Notes: generated from the sequence alone by a model not told the origin. A stretch of DNA of 64,000 bases from Nemophila menziesii (GCA_029959085.1 JARWIR010000010.1:37502731-37566730); one strand, 5' to 3'; shown: positions 34,353 to 46,815, counted from the first letter of the stretch. Program-made: numbers and translations.

Positions 34353-36969
34353 AGACCCCCAACTCAAACCTTTGTCGTCCCGACAAAGCAAAACTTAAAT
34401 AAAACAAGGAGAATGAAGTAGATGCAAGAGAATATAGAAGCTAGCAAATAAACCCTAAAGCAATGCTAAAGATAAATCTCATATAGCAAACATTAAGAAC
34501 TAACATATACATACACTAATCATGCAACATCAAACATAAATAATCTCAATCATAAAATTAAAGTCACAATGCTTGAAGGTTACACTTGTACTCATCTCTG
34601 TATGATGGCTATAGGGTGGTCATTAATCCTAACTCGCTTTGAACGCTCCACCTAGCGTATTCCCTATCAACAGAATCATATATTCACTATGCACTTAGGA
34701 ATCACGAGGTCTTTATGGTTTTAATAATGGCTTAAGGACGGTGTGGATGTATATTTGGTAAATTTGAAGTGAGCTTTTGGCTCTCTCCTCACTTACCATC
34801 AACAATGTCCTCGAGCTTGAGTTTACGCTCAAAAATGTTCTCACTCACCCATTTGACGCGCTAATTTTGCGTCCCCAATGTCAACCCAAATGAGACTAAG
34901 ATGAATTCCAAAAATATTCCACTTTGCCGGTTTATTTTATTCTTTCTTTCTTTTTATTTTCTTTTTCATTTCTTCTCTTTTTTTTCTTTTTTTTTTCTTT
35001 TTTTTTTTAAAAAAAAAAATTCAAATCCCGGCAAAGTGTTACAAATAATAATATCATCTACCTTTTTGTGCCTCAATACAAACACATATAATCCCTTCCC
35101 AATGTAATTTCCCAAATGTGGACCCTCCACCCCAAACTCAAGCTCGAGACAAGTCTCAGGGTTGTGATTCAAGTGCGGGTCATTTGGTCATGCTTAATAA
35201 TCTAAGGGATAATGGGCTTATATCGTGGCTACAAAAGAAAAGGCTTAAGGCTCAAAATTGGGCTAAGACGGATGAAATTATAATAAGGGATAGCAAGCTA
35301 AAAGGCTTCAAATGGCTAACAAAGAACTGCCCCTATCATTTTCCTAAGTACATAGCTTGTCTTTAGTTCATATCTAGGTGGGTTCTCTACTAATTAGGAT
35401 TTCACGTTCTACACACCAAACATATTCCTTGAGTACAAGCTTACTTCATTTGCATTATTCATTAATTTTTCCTATCAATTACCTATGTTAGCATGAAATT
35501 GTAAGTGCGTTTTATGTTATTCCCTAAAGTCCACTATCTACTATCATAGATTCATCAAAAGTATACTTAAAAGGGACATTTAAAATCTTCTACAGTCAAA
35601 CGCAACTCCTAATTATTTTATTGAAAGCAATTAAAACAAATAAACACATAAAAACTGGGATGAGGCAACGAACCCCACCCCAAACTAAAAAATGAGTCGT
35701 GTCCCCATGACTCGAAAAGACTCAATAAAGCAATTAAACTAATATACACTAAATGAGAAAGGATAGGAAAACATATCTGTATCGGCACTAGGCCGATTAC
35801 GTGTAGTCTCATGTTGAAGTTTTGAATACTTCGAACTCTCATGTCATATTTTCCAAGTCTTCATCTTTTCCTAACCCTCTAAATCATCATCTCTTCTACG
35901 AAAATCTTTCCTCAACATCCAACTTTTTATCTTCATCATGTTCTTCGTACCTTTTCCAACCTTCATGGTCATCTTTGATGACCCCAAACTCAATTTTTCA
36001 CCTACTTAAAGATTACTTGAAAAATATATAATATTAATATGCTCAAACAATTCACAATTCCTCCGCTAAATAACTAAAATAAATCTTAATTCCCAACTGG
36101 TAATAGAAATAAAAGAATAGTTCTAGCTATTTTACCGGATTGGCCATGGAATTTATGATGATTTGATACCTTGCACTTGCAATCTCCAACCTTCAAATTA
36201 CCAGAGCTTTTGATGAAATTTGTGTCTCTTGATATTGTTGAAAGTGGCACAGTAGTGGAATTTGTGATTTAGTTGAGATGGGTATTTAATATCTATGGTG
36301 TTGGAAAGGTTTAAAGGATATAATTTAAGCTTTGGTGAAGAAATTTTTGGGTTAAAACTTGAATTTCTTGGTGTTTTTGGAAAGATTTGTGATTGATTAT
36401 GTGTTGGGATGATGTTTAGAGGTAAGGAGTGGTGATATATTGGTGTTTTGATGATGGAATTTAAGTGTTTTTGGAGCTTTGGTTCGTCATCAATGGTGCT
36501 AAGTGGAGACGCAACCACGAGACGCAACTAATGCCGGGCCTCAAAACGCTGGGTCAGAAACTTTTAGCTGTTCATACGAAATTTTCGACTTCACCATTGG
36601 ATAGAGCTCGAAAAGTTATGCGGTTTAGGCTCAAGAAAAAGTTAATTCCGACCTCCGAGCGTCAAGTTATGATCTTCCGAAGTTTTGATACCTGGGGTAC
36701 AGCACCGAAAACGGGTACCCGCATTCTACAAACCGGGTACCCGGTTTCTACTGTATTGGAACCCAAAATTTTCATTCTTTTTCGTTCTAGGTATCCCAAA
36801 CTCGTGACCTTTACTCCTGTAATCATCAAAAACACCAACCTTTCTCATTTCTTAAAAATAAACACTAAATAAATAACCATTACTCTAATTCACACTAAGA
36901 ATTTAAAAGACATGAAAGCAATTTAAAACATGGGTTGTCTCCCAAGAAGCACTTTTGTTTATTACGTCT
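34353..36969. other. Non-coding interior of the LARD-like element
   Basis: No ORF of note. Contains a T-rich tract (34925-35010) followed by about ten A residues, and two CGGGTACCC palindromes (near 36713 and 36736). The first 570 bp are conserved in the truncated relative at 6944-7520, suggesting a required cis region. Confidence 0.6.
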
Positions 36970-38214
36970 TTAAGTTCGACGCGTTACCTTCCATGAAGAT
37001 GGTATTAAGGCCCTTGCGGTGTTCCTCCGCTTAAATTCGCCTCGTCCTTGGCATGTAAGCTTTGAAACCTTCCCCCTTAAAATTTTATTCAATCGATCTC
37101 TGAAAGGGGGAGGGTAGTATCTCCGTTTCGCCTTCTTGCTTTCATGGCGAAACTCGTTCTTCACCACACGATAGTAGATAACCGTTCTCGACGGTATAAG
37201 CTCATTTGTATTTTCTTTAATCTCGCGTTCCTCTTTAAAGTGTGGTGGGTAGGTGCTTCTCCTTGCCGCTTTACTCTCGCGGTGTAGCACCTTTCTTGCG
37301 TAGCACCTTTTGATCATTTTTAATAATAGAGGTGATTCCGATATTTTATCTCTAATGATGACTAGTGGTGGAGATAGGGATTGGTGAACTTTTTGTGGTG
37401 GGAATTCGATTTCTCTTTTATTATGAAGCTTTAACTCTTCAATTGGTTTCTCAACCACTTCACATTCGTCTTCGCTTTCAATCCAATCTTCCACTATTAC
37501 TTCATCATATTCTCGATGTGGAATCTGAATCTCGATCACCTTTTCTTCTTGTTTGCGTTCAGTATCCGGATCATGTGCACGCACCATAGGAATAGCAATC
37601 TCAGCTTCAATTTCTAGGATTTTTGTTGCTACTCCTTCTTCCACCATGCTAATAGGATTGTTAACCACATGGTGGTCTTCATTTATAACCGGCATGATGG
37701 TCATATCACTATCAATAGTATCTTCCTTCAACACCTCCTCCTCAACTACTTCTTCCAGTTGATCTCTTCTATCCCTCGGGGGAGTGGAATCTTCATAAGA
37801 CATACTACCAGTTTCAACTAAGTTAGGAGGGTTGTTTCGGGCAGCCATTTCATCTAGGCTCTGTTGTATGAGTGCATGGGTGGCTTTGAATTCCTCGTCT
37901 CTTGCCTTACGCTCTGGTTCTCCTGCTTGAAATTCCTCGCGTAGGCGATTAACTCTCTCTAGTAGTGTCTCTTGCTGATAGTGTTGAGGTGAAGGTTGTT
38001 GAATGTTTTCAACCCAATGGTTGTTCCATTCTTGCTCGTGTTGATAGTGATATGGTGTTTGTTGTTGAGTACTTCCGATCCATTGATTGTTCCATCCTTG
38101 CTCTTGCGGGTATTGATAAGGTTGTTGGTAGAAGTTACTACCCCATTGTTGTTGTCCCGAAGAGTCTTCCCAATAGTCATATGGATCGGGATCTGGGTAA
38201 TGTCCTCTATACAT
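36970..38214 (-). CDS. 414-aa ORF of the LARD-like element, function unknown
   Basis: The only sizeable ORF of the element; ATG at 38212-38214, about 160 nt inside the 5' LTR. The N-terminus (residues about 20-80) is rich in Gln, Tyr, Trp and Asn and holds two copies of a 25-residue pattern (QQPYQYPQEQGWNNQW and QTPYHYQHEQEWNNHW). A charged, probably coiled-coil stretch follows (LLERVNRLREEFQ, then EPERKARDEEFK), then acidic segments (residues 130-260), then a basic C-terminal third rich in Arg and Lys. No protease, zinc knuckle or RT motif is seen. It may be a gag-like or accessory protein of Tat/Athila-type elements; I do not recognise it. Confidence 0.65.
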   Translation of the reverse strand: MYRGHYPDPDPYDYWEDSSGQQQWGSNFYQQPYQYPQEQGWNNQWIGSTQQQTPYHYQHEQEWNNHWVENIQQPSPQHYQQETLLERVNRLREEFQAGEPERKARDEEFKATHALIQQSLDEMAARNNPPNLVETGSMSYEDSTPPRDRRDQLEEVVEEEVLKEDTIDSDMTIMPVINEDHHVVNNPISMVEEGVATKILEIEAEIAIPMVRAHDPDTERKQEEKVIEIQIPHREYDEVIVEDWIESEDECEVVEKPIEELKLHNKREIEFPPQKVHQSLSPPLVIIRDKISESPLLLKMIKRCYARKVLHRESKAARRSTYPPHFKEEREIKENTNELIPSRTVIYYRVVKNEFRHESKKAKRRYYPPPFRDRLNKILRGKVSKLTCQGRGEFKRRNTARALIPSSWKVTRRT

Positions 38215-38349
38215 CTTTAATTAAATTTCTTGATCATTACCTGAATAAAGCACCTGTAAAAACAAAACAAGCAAACACTAGCGTAAAACTGAAAAATAAA
38301 AATAAATGCAACTATCACTAAAGGATAAACACCGTGGTCACACGCTACC

Positions 38350-38368
38350 ATCCCCGGCAGCGGCGCCA
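38350..38368 (-). promoter_or_regulatory. Primer-binding site for tRNA-Asp
   Basis: Minus strand TGGCGCCGCTGCCGGGGAT is complementary, with one mismatch, to the 3' end of plant tRNA-Asp(GTC) as I know it. It starts six bases from the LTR, the right place for minus-strand cDNA priming. Confidence 0.85.
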
Positions 38369-38374
38369 AAAACT

Positions 38375-39956
38375 TGGTGGTCCTTTGTGTGTTCTAAAAT
38401 AAATGCAAATATTAATCGAACCACAACCGCAAGTGTACGGTTGTCCCAAGTAGTATAACTGATAAATCAGATTCGTTCCAAGGACGGAATGGTTGATCAC
38501 AATGCTTACCTATTAATGATTGATGCACTTATGAAAACAAATAAAGGTAAAATGTTTGTTTGGTTTTGTTATTAGAACTAATGGATGGAAGACAAATATT
38601 AAAATGCAAGTAAAAGCTAAGACGCAAGTAAAATGAGTGAAAACGCAATATGAGATGTAGTACTTGAGAACGCAAGGATCCTCCTAATCTTACTTCCTAA
38701 CTTATGTTGTTTAAGGGCTAAATTGGTCAATTACAATGGTCGGGATTCTAAATTCCTTATACCCCCGTCAGGGTGGACTATAAGGCGATCCTAGAGTGTC
38801 ACTAGTCCCGTCAGGGTAAATATGATCCACCATTGGATGATTAAGTTTTATTACCTCATTGGCCCTAAAATTAGCTAAGTTCGTCAGAATCAATAGCTTC
38901 TATTTTAGATTAAATAAATATTTCCGTACCTAAACCCTCCGTCAGGATGATCCAATCGCCACTAATTGGAATAGCCTAGATACTAACACCTGTTCTTAGT
39001 TAGCTACTCTAAAAACAGTAAAATAATCTCAATTTATTGAAAAGAGTAAAAGCCCTAATTTAGTTTAATTTAACAGAAACCTAAATTCAACATTTGTTAT
39101 TCCATAAAATTGGGATTCACCCATTGTTTGTTCTCAAGCACTATGAATTGGTTAGCTCATATTAAAACGAAATACTAAATTAAAACAGAAAGAATTCATG
39201 TTCTTCAATTACAGAAATAAAAGATAGAACCTAATTAAGAATCGGGTTTGGCTGTGATTTGGAAAAGATGACTTTCTCCAGCTCTAAGCTTTCTCCTTTT
39301 CCTTGCTTCTGACTTTCTCTCTGGACGCTCTCTTCTAATGATGATTTAATTTGAAGAATAAAATGAGAGGTACTGAATAATGAGGTCTAAAGACCTATTT
39401 ATAATCATAAAATCGGATTAGGGCTTTTACTTAAGGATTAAGTAAAAATTAGAAAAGCCCAAGTCCACTAATTAAGCCCAAATCCCGTAACTGCTGATAC
39501 ACCTTCACTAAAACGGCTTTTCCCGCTTCGTTATGACCCCGATTGACCTCATTCCAGTTGCTAAAGTTCCGTAACTCGATAAGGAACATAATCTCTTCAA
39601 GGGTCAGCGGCTAAATCATCTCTTAAGCACCTCGAAATCAGCAATCTATGGCCTGGAAAATAGATTTTCAGCTCTAAAAATAATATCTTCGGGATTTATC
39701 TTTAAGTCTTGACTCCATATCATGATCTTTGACTTTCTCCTCGGATTCCTCTTCTAGCTAACATCTAAAACCTGTAAACTTTACACTAAAAATACCAATA
39801 TTACGCGCAAAAGTTTAATAAATCAAAATTACTAGAAATAAAATGGAAATTCCGGATTATTGCATATTAGCACCAAAAGTCTATCTAAATAATCAAATAA
39901 ACACCAAAAATGATGTCTCCCAATGGCATAAAATTAGAACATTTAGGGAGACATCA
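38375..39956 (-). repeat. 5' LTR of the LARD-like element
   Basis: Near-identical to 32771-34352. Differences I noticed: CCACCATTGG for CCACCGTTGG, CCGTCAGG for CCGCCAGG, ATTTGTT for ATTCGTT, AAACTTT for AAAATTT, CACCAAA for CACTAAA. Confidence 0.92.
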
Positions 39957-39961
39957 GTTAC

Positions 39962-40879
39962 TTCAAGTTATCCAGTCGTTGATAGGAGTGTTGTTAGACG
40001 CTAACCTCTATTAGTAGTTAATTGAGTTAACTACTACCAGTTTAACAATGAACCAACGTAGTCGCACACTAACGAGTGCATTAATCTTGCTTCATATTGT
40101 TAATTAATTTTCTATCACAAGTTGATATTCTAATATAAGACCAAACTGAGAAAGAAGAGAAAAAGAAAAAATTGACAGTTTTGTGGATTGAATTACAAAT
40201 CTCTAATAGAAGGGAATGTGTCCAATTACACTTTACAGACTTTCTCTAAATTTATTATAAGTATAATGTGTTTTATTATACATATAACTTTTCTCCTTCC
40301 AGTTTTCTCTCTTGAAAAAAAAAATCAGAAAGTAGAAAGGTCTATCTCCAATTCAGAATTGTTTTGAAACCAAGTATCAAAACTCGGTGTGCAAAACACA
40401 GAGTCTTCAAATTTTTGAAACTGGGTTAGTCCTTTGATTCTCATATAAAGCCAAAAAGGTACGCAATCGAAATACTTTTCTTTAAATTCTTCAATCACAA
40501 CTAGATTGGTTTTAGAATTACAATATGTATTATTTTCCGTTGCGTATATTTAATATAATAGGTATTGCGATTTCTTCAATTGATATCAAAGTCAATTGTC
40601 ACGATTTAAGTTTTTTATTATCAGAATATATATATATATATAATTTTTGTTTTTAAAATTTATATACAAATATAAATTTTTGTATTTTATCAATTGATAT
40701 TTATTAATAATTTGATCATTCAATTTAATATTAATGAAATAAATTTAATAAGTATAGCAGTAGCCAGTAATCGCCGCTGGTTTTGTTTAATAAGAATTAT
40801 TGAAATTTGTTTCTGTAATATTTCTTTTGTTCGGTGAAAAGAAAAGAAAATTAATAGTATCTATTATATCTCATAATTT
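39962..40879. other. Intergenic, no gene
   Basis: AT-rich sequence with an AT dinucleotide tract near 40629-40643. Nothing recognisable. Confidence 0.5.
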
Positions 40880-41044
40880 TGTAAAGCATCCTTTCGATGG
40901 TGTAAGCGAGAATGTAATAGAGCTGCGGATTGGTTAGCTAAACATAAGTTTAATGGCAACATGTTTAGCCTTAGCATAGATAGTATTCCTAGTGAATTAG
41001 CTTTAATTTTGTATGAAGAAGCAATGTCGTCGGGCATTGGCTAA
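40880..41044 (+). pseudogene. LINE RNase H C-terminal remnant
   Basis: The frame reads FRWCKRECNRAADWLAKHKF ... SIDSIPSELALILYEEA and stops at 41042. The RECNRAADWLA phrase is the last motif of the RNase H domain at the end of plant L1-type ORF2. Upstream domains are missing, so a decayed fragment. Confidence 0.7.
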
Positions 41045-43559
41045 AACTCTTTTATTCGTATTAATGAAATCCTATTTAGAACAAAAAAAAAGTTCAGCGG
41101 CTGGAGCTGAAAAGTTTTTCCATTTTTTTTTTACTTTAGTCGCATGGTGTATTTCTTTTGTAACAAATGGTATATGCTTCAATATGTTAGGTAAAGTGGG
41201 AATTATATGTTAGAGCCTCACAACTATGATCTTAACAAACTAAAGCCCAATACCTATTTTCCATTAACTACTAGTTTAATACTAATTAAAACCTACTAGA
41301 ATACCCAAAACCTCTCCTTCACTTTTATACACACTGAAACAACAAAAATAAAAGTTAAAAACCTTTATTAGGTTTTTGTTCAAAAAACCGTTCCTTTCTC
41401 CACCCTCTCTACCCTTTCTCTGTCTCTCTCCTCACCATCGCCGCTCTCACCTCCCCACCATACGCCTCCCTTCCTCCTCACCTTCCTTCCTTCCACCATA
41501 GCCTATCTTCCAACCTTCCACCTTCCACCTTCCACCTTCCACCTTCCACCTTCCACCTTCTTTCTTTCGCCAGCGAGAAACACGCCGCCGCTCAACGCCA
41601 CCACGGCCTCCCTTCCACCTTACTTCACACCACCGCGCGTGGCCCTTCTCTTCCGCCGCTGTCGCTCGTTGATCCGCCAGAACCCGCCTCCATCTTCTTC
41701 GATCTCAGCGCCACCCTCCGTGACCCATCAATGCCTCACCAACGTCGACCATCCTGTGCCGCCCCACCACCATCTCCTACCGCCTCCACATCTCTGTGAA
41801 AACCGTTGCACCAGAACCACCGCTCCCTACACCAGATCTGCCGCTCAGTGCACCAGATCCGCCACCACCATGAGAAGAAGAAGAATACCACCTCCGTTCC
41901 ATGTATCTGGAGAAGAAGACCACCTCTGCAACATCACCACGCTCCACCACCTCCGTTCGCTCGACCTCGGTTCATCCTTCCATTGTCGACCCAGATCTGT
42001 CGCTCGAAGGTCAGTTTTTTTTACGTGGTAGGGTCCAGACAAGGTTGGGTCCAGCCCTTTTGGGTCCAGCCTGTTTGGGCTTTCATTTTTTTATTTGCTA
42101 AGAAAAAAACCTTTAATTTATTTTGTTTAATTTTTGTTTAATTTTTTTGATTGAATCTATAAATGAATCTCTGTTGTTTTGCAGGTAACAAATTGGGTAG
42201 ATATAGTCACTTGGGTCCAGCCCTTTGGGTATAGCCAAGTGGGTCCAGCCTTAATTGTGAATATATTTCTTGTTAAATTCTAAGAGATTATTATTTGTAA
42301 AAAATAATTGGACAAAAAATGAGTTAATAGGATTTAGGTACAACCTTTAAGGTATATTACTGGACACATTCGCATGAACATGGACAAAAACGGGCTTGGG
42401 TACAACCCCTTGTATACACGAACTGCATTGGATTTATTGGACATACACTTGGACAAAACTGGAACATTGGACATATACAAAAAATAAGAATTGGTTACAA
42501 CCCTTAGTGTATATTGGCTATTATATGAACAAACACTAACTGTAATTGTATATAAAAAAATCATTTTTATCCGCCTTAAAAAACGTAAAACACAACATAA
42601 GTCTGTACCCATGGTACAGACCCATGAAAAGAAAAAAAAACAAAAACGAATTATTGTACAAAAAAATTAAAAAGGACAAAATTGGAAAAAAAAACCTAAC
42701 TAAAAATTGAAACTAGACCTTATATAGAATTATTTTCTAACTAGGCTTTAAAAATTCTTTTTAGTGGGATTTAAGCTCTAATTTATAGATTCTTCAAAGA
42801 TAAATAGTTTACTTATTAGAATTAGTTGATTAAGTCTAATATCTCAGTATAAGTTAAGTTGTATTGGTGATGGTTTTTCTTTTTGGATTCGGTTAACAAA
42901 TTAAAAGAAAAAATATTAATTGCCTACCGTTGCTGTTTGACAGATCATAAAATTGTTTTATGATCCCTTTTTAGTTTGAAAAAGAAAAAGAAATTGGTTT
43001 CTTTTATATTTACCACGAATATCCTTCAAGTGTATCATTACATTGTTTTTTCTCAAAAGAAAAGGCTATGGCCTTTACTTGCTAGCGTGCAGTTTTACTA
43101 TTATTGTTTCTAAAAAAAGGAAGAGAAATTATCGTGATCTATATAGTCGAAATGTTGCCATGTTTATGGTGAAAGGTTGTTCAATATGGTAAAAGTACTT
43201 ATTTTATGAAAATATATCTATTTTTTATTAAAAGTTAGCTATATTTATGAAAGGATATCTTTTAACATGGCATTATTATGTGAAAATAGTTTTCTCTAAA
43301 TGGGAATCATGACATCCTTAAGACCAATCCTAAAGTCTCATATTTTCATTTATTCATAATAAAATATGTAAGTTTCAAAAATCTATTTAATGGATCAACA
43401 AATGTCACTAATGTATTGTTTGGATTCATTTTTTTAAAGGAAAGGAAAGGAAATGATAGGAATAAATTTTCCTTTCCTTTGTTTGAATTGGTTTTTTAAT
43501 TAAAGGAAAACAATTCAATGGATTACAGAATCCTTTCCTTTCCTTTAATCAAATAGTTT
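41045..43559. other. Unassigned region with simple repeats
   Basis: No supported gene. 41511-41563 is a CCTTCCA microsatellite-like array. The Pro/His/Ser-rich ORF at 41639-42031 lies in C-rich sequence and resembles a low-complexity leader more than a protein. GGGTCCAGCC recurs near 42048-42250. 43436-43535 folds on GGAAAGGAAAGGAAA / TTTCCTTTCCTTT words, a possible decayed foldback element. Confidence 0.45.
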
Positions 43560-44622
43560 GATTTTATGATTTTAGAATAAGGGTCGTAAGAGTACAAAGA
43601 ACTAGGGAGAGTACAGTCTTCTTCCTAATGTTATATGCAGATGACATATTGTCACATAAGGATATGATATAGTAACCAAGCAGATAAAGCAAGTTTTTAA
43701 TTGTCTAATAATTCTCCATGAAATATTTAGAAAAAGTAGCTTATATTCTTTGAATTGGAATCTATAGAGATATATTAAAGAAGCTACTTGACCTATATCA
43801 ATCTTAGTACATTTATAACTTTTTAGAAGTATCACATGAAAATTCCAAGATGAGCTATTTAAGAAAAGGCTTTGAAATTACTCTTAATGGGAGGGTTTTT
43901 TCTAGGATCCTAAAAGTAAAAGAATGAATATGTATAGTCTTATTTGTTAAAACAATAAGGATCTATCTAGCATCCCATGAAAAATGTAGAAAACCTGCAG
44001 TGTATTACACACTAGGAGTAGCGAGTAAGTATGAAGGTAACCTTGATGGGGAATGTTAGAAAGTAGTAAAGACTATCGTTAAGTACATAAAAAGTATTAA
44101 GGACCAATTCCTCATATATGGAGAAAATAAGTTGAAGATAATTGGGTATAGATGCTTATTTTGCTTCAAACATGGATGATAGAAAATCAACATATGGTTG
44201 TGTCTATATTGAGGAGAATTGAATTGGAATAGTTCCAATTCAAGATACTATAGCAGATTTCGATTACTAAAAGTAGAAACATAGCAAGATGCAACTATGC
44301 AAGTTGTTTGGATAAAATAGTTCTTATATACATAGTGTAGTTTCTACAATATAGATATTAGTTTCTTAATACAATGACAATATTTGATATACTGCATGAT
44401 TAAAGAAACTTAGATCAGACTATAGATCCAAACAAATTCTGCAGAAGTACCGTTTGATTCGAGATATAATTGAACATGAAGATGTTCACATTCAATAGGT
44501 AGAAGAAAGAGGAAATGATATAGATCTATTCATCTAAGTGTGCCTATCAGAAGAGTATGATGAGAACAAAATGCTTATGATTTATTCTACTTGAATGATT
44601 GGGTCTAGGCCAAGTGGGAGAT
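43560..44622 (+). pseudogene. Copia pol 3' relic (RT-RNase H)
   Basis: Fragments in several frames: MLYADDIL (RT catalytic box, near 43628), then SKYEGNLDGEC and VVKTIVKYIKSIKDQFLIYG (RNase H entry, about 44020-44120), and the purine tract GCCAAGTGGGAGATTATTGG next to the LTR. Stops and shifts are frequent. A plus-strand element whose 5' portion is gone. Confidence 0.65.
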
Positions 44623-44994
44623 TATTGGAATTATGCCCTAGCCCCGATCGTTTTGTAATGAATTGAATAGAAGTGTTAAATGTACACGATAATAGTTATC
44701 CCTACAGTATTGATTAAATGAATTGTTACCTTAAATTTATGGCAAGCTTCTATGATTATGGTATTCATATACATAACATAAAGACAAATCCTTGATTAAG
44801 TTACGATCTAGATATCATAAGATGTTATGATGATGATAATCTAGCTCATATGACTTAATCTAAACTTGTATTTAATCGTAGGATCATCGAGCTAGGACCT
44901 CGATGACCCAATTAGATTAATATGTAGCTAACGAGTATTTATTGGATAAACTTGTTATGTTGGTCTATCTTAATAACTTATATCTTTCCCAACA
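44623..44994 (+). repeat. Probable 3' LTR of the copia relic
   Basis: Starts TATTGGAATTATGCCC right after the purine tract and may end at CTTTCCCAACA, giving short inverted ends TATTGG/CCCAACA. The first base pair departs from TG. Right boundary is tentative. Confidence 0.5.
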
Positions 44995-45331
44995 ACATTT
45001 GTGAATACTCTCTCAAAAGATTGGGTTCTACTATATATATTTGTTGAAGAGAACGACGTCATTATTTTTTAGCGTCATATTGGGATACGTATTGGCCGGA
45101 TATGATGAGATGGTACCTACATAAATTACTTGAAACAACTCAACTGACGTGGATCAAGCAAGACCAACCATATATTGATAGAATTGCTAGGGTTGATGAT
45201 GTACTACAAAATAAAAAATGCAATTGTTCTCTCAAAACTATGCAGAAAAAGTGAATCAAAAAGTTGCACATAAAGTATAGGGCATCCATATACTACAATG
45301 GATAAATCCAATGGCTACGGGAAGTTAATTA

Positions 45332-45449
45332 TTTTTTTGTTACATAGGTAAGCCACTTTGGACTCGAAGTCATTGACTCGGTCCAAACCTACACCACTAG
45401 ATTGGATAACCAAGGTCCTGACCAGTGAACTAATCACAACTGGTTATCA
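45332..45449 (-). mobile_element. tRNA-derived SINE with target duplication GAAGTTAATTA
   Basis: GAAGTTAATTA occurs at 45321-45331 and 45450-45460. Between them, on the minus strand, is a 118-bp unit with an A-box-like TAGTTCACTGG (fits TRGYNNANNGG) and a B-box-like ACTTCGAGTCC, ending in an A tail (T7 on the plus strand). Size, promoter boxes, tail and duplication together identify a SINE, a short RNA polymerase III retroposon moved by LINE proteins. Confidence 0.8.
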
Positions 45450-45460
45450 GAAGTTAATTA

Positions 45461-46359
45461 TAAATAGTAGGAACTATAACAAAAATTGTATGTCAGAAAA
45501 ACGATTAAATTTGATTAGTTTAGAGTTCGTTTGAAATTGATTATTTTAAAGTTAAAAGAGTTTTTCGATTAAAATAAATATATTTATAAAAAATATTTTA
45601 ATATCTAAAATCACTAGAAAATTATTTATTTAGTGATTTTTTTTAAAATAATTTTAAAAATCTAAAGTTTTTTATAAATCTAAATCACTTTCCAAACAAC
45701 TCCTAGTATTATCTATTTTTTGATTTCCTTATTTTAATTATTCTCAAGGATTGACCATCCTTCATAATTATTATCTACAAGTATTTATTAAAAATATGAT
45801 CTATTGATCTTAATCATACTCATTCTTACTTTAAATACTTTAATTGTAAAGTTTAACCGTATTCTACCAAAAATACTAATTGTTTACCATTACAAATGTC
45901 AAATATGCCTATAGTGAATACTTCTTCTTTCGTCACTCATGCATTTGGTATATTAAATTGGCAAGTGTCTGCAGAAGTCCTAAGCAAATATACACCAACT
46001 AGCTCGTTGTAAGGTCAACTAATAGATGTTACGTCATACACAAAATCAGAGAATCTGTACCCGTATAACGTACATGTTTGGTTACAACTCAAGAACCGAC
46101 GTCGCCACAAACTACATACGACAAGAGCAAGTTAAGTAGTTAACCTTTCACAAGCTGTTAGAGATCATGAATCTATTCATTAACAAAATTTACACAAATA
46201 TATAAGCCATAATTAATAATATCGTGGGGTTAATATATAACAAAGAGGTGGACAAAAATTTCTTTTAAGTGGGAGGACTTTTCTTTAATAATTATATATC
46301 TTATAGGAACACTATTAGATAGAAGTATTTGAAATACATTATCTACCATCTTTGAATAC

Positions 46360-46363
<4 letters not shown>
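45461..46363. other. Intergenic, with a decayed MITE-like foldback
   Basis: 45520-45712 resembles the element at 46477 (TCGTTTGAAATTGATTATTT at one end, AATCACTTTCCAAACAACTC at the other) but is more diverged. No gene. Confidence 0.4.

Positions 46364-46441
<78 letters not shown>
46364..46441. repeat. (AT)n microsatellite, about 39 units
   Basis: Uninterrupted AT dinucleotides for about 78 bp; probably length-variable. Confidence 0.95.
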
Positions 46442-46442
<1 letters not shown>

Positions 46443-46476
46443 GTAACCTTATTATCTTTTAACATAGAAATTTAAT

Positions 46477-46703
46477 GCCCGTTTGGGATTGCTTTTCAAA
46501 ATAATCACTTAAAGTGATTTTAGGTTTATAGTAATATTTTAGATTCTTAAAATCACTTTTAGAAAAAGCACTAGATTAGTGATTATTAAAATAATCACTT
46601 AAAGTGATTTTAGATGTCAAAATATTTTTTTATATTTTTTACAAATATTTGAATTTTAATCAAAAAGCGCTTTTAGCTCCAAAATAATCAATCCCAAACA
46701 GGC
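46477..46703. mobile_element. MITE of about 227 bp
   Basis: Ends GCCCGTTTGGGATTG and CAATCCCAAACAGGC are inverted (14 of 15 match). Interior has repeated AATCACTTAAAGTGATTTTAG palindromic words. No clear target duplication, so the superfamily is left open; hAT-like is possible. Confidence 0.6.
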
Positions 46704-46815
46704 TCAGTTTTGATAATTGATCCTAGAAAATAATAACTGTCAAAATATATAGGAAACAAAAAGAAATTATCATCAAACATCCTAATTGATTTTTAAGGCC
46801 CCTACCATTATTCAT

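Larger units (their letters stand above)
32771..39956 (-). mobile_element. Young non-autonomous LTR retrotransposon (LARD-like), TSD GTTAC
   Basis: GTTAC at 32766-32770 and 39957-39961 bounds a 7186-bp element with two 1582-bp LTRs that I see differing at only about five positions. The tRNA-Asp primer site and a purine tract show minus orientation. The 4.0 kb interior has one 414-codon ORF and no protease, integrase or reverse transcriptase, so its movement depended on another element. A tRNA-Asp primer is typical of Athila/Tat-type Ty3/gypsy elements, the likely helper class (inference). Confidence 0.9.

Noticed and set aside
34901..35172. Phe/Lys-rich ORFs at the T-tract
   Set aside because: Low-complexity T and A runs open on both strands; non-coding interior of the LARD-like element.
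38350..38368. A tRNA-Asp gene
   Set aside because: Only the 3' 19 nt are present and they adjoin an LTR; it is a primer-binding site.
41639..42031. Pro/His/Ser-rich 130-aa protein
   Set aside because: Lies in C-rich low-complexity sequence beside a CCTTCCA array, overlapped by equally long ORFs in other frames; no recognisable domain.
41213..42785. A DNA transposon bounded by TTAGAGC ends
   Set aside because: Only seven end bases match as an inverted repeat and no target duplication was found.
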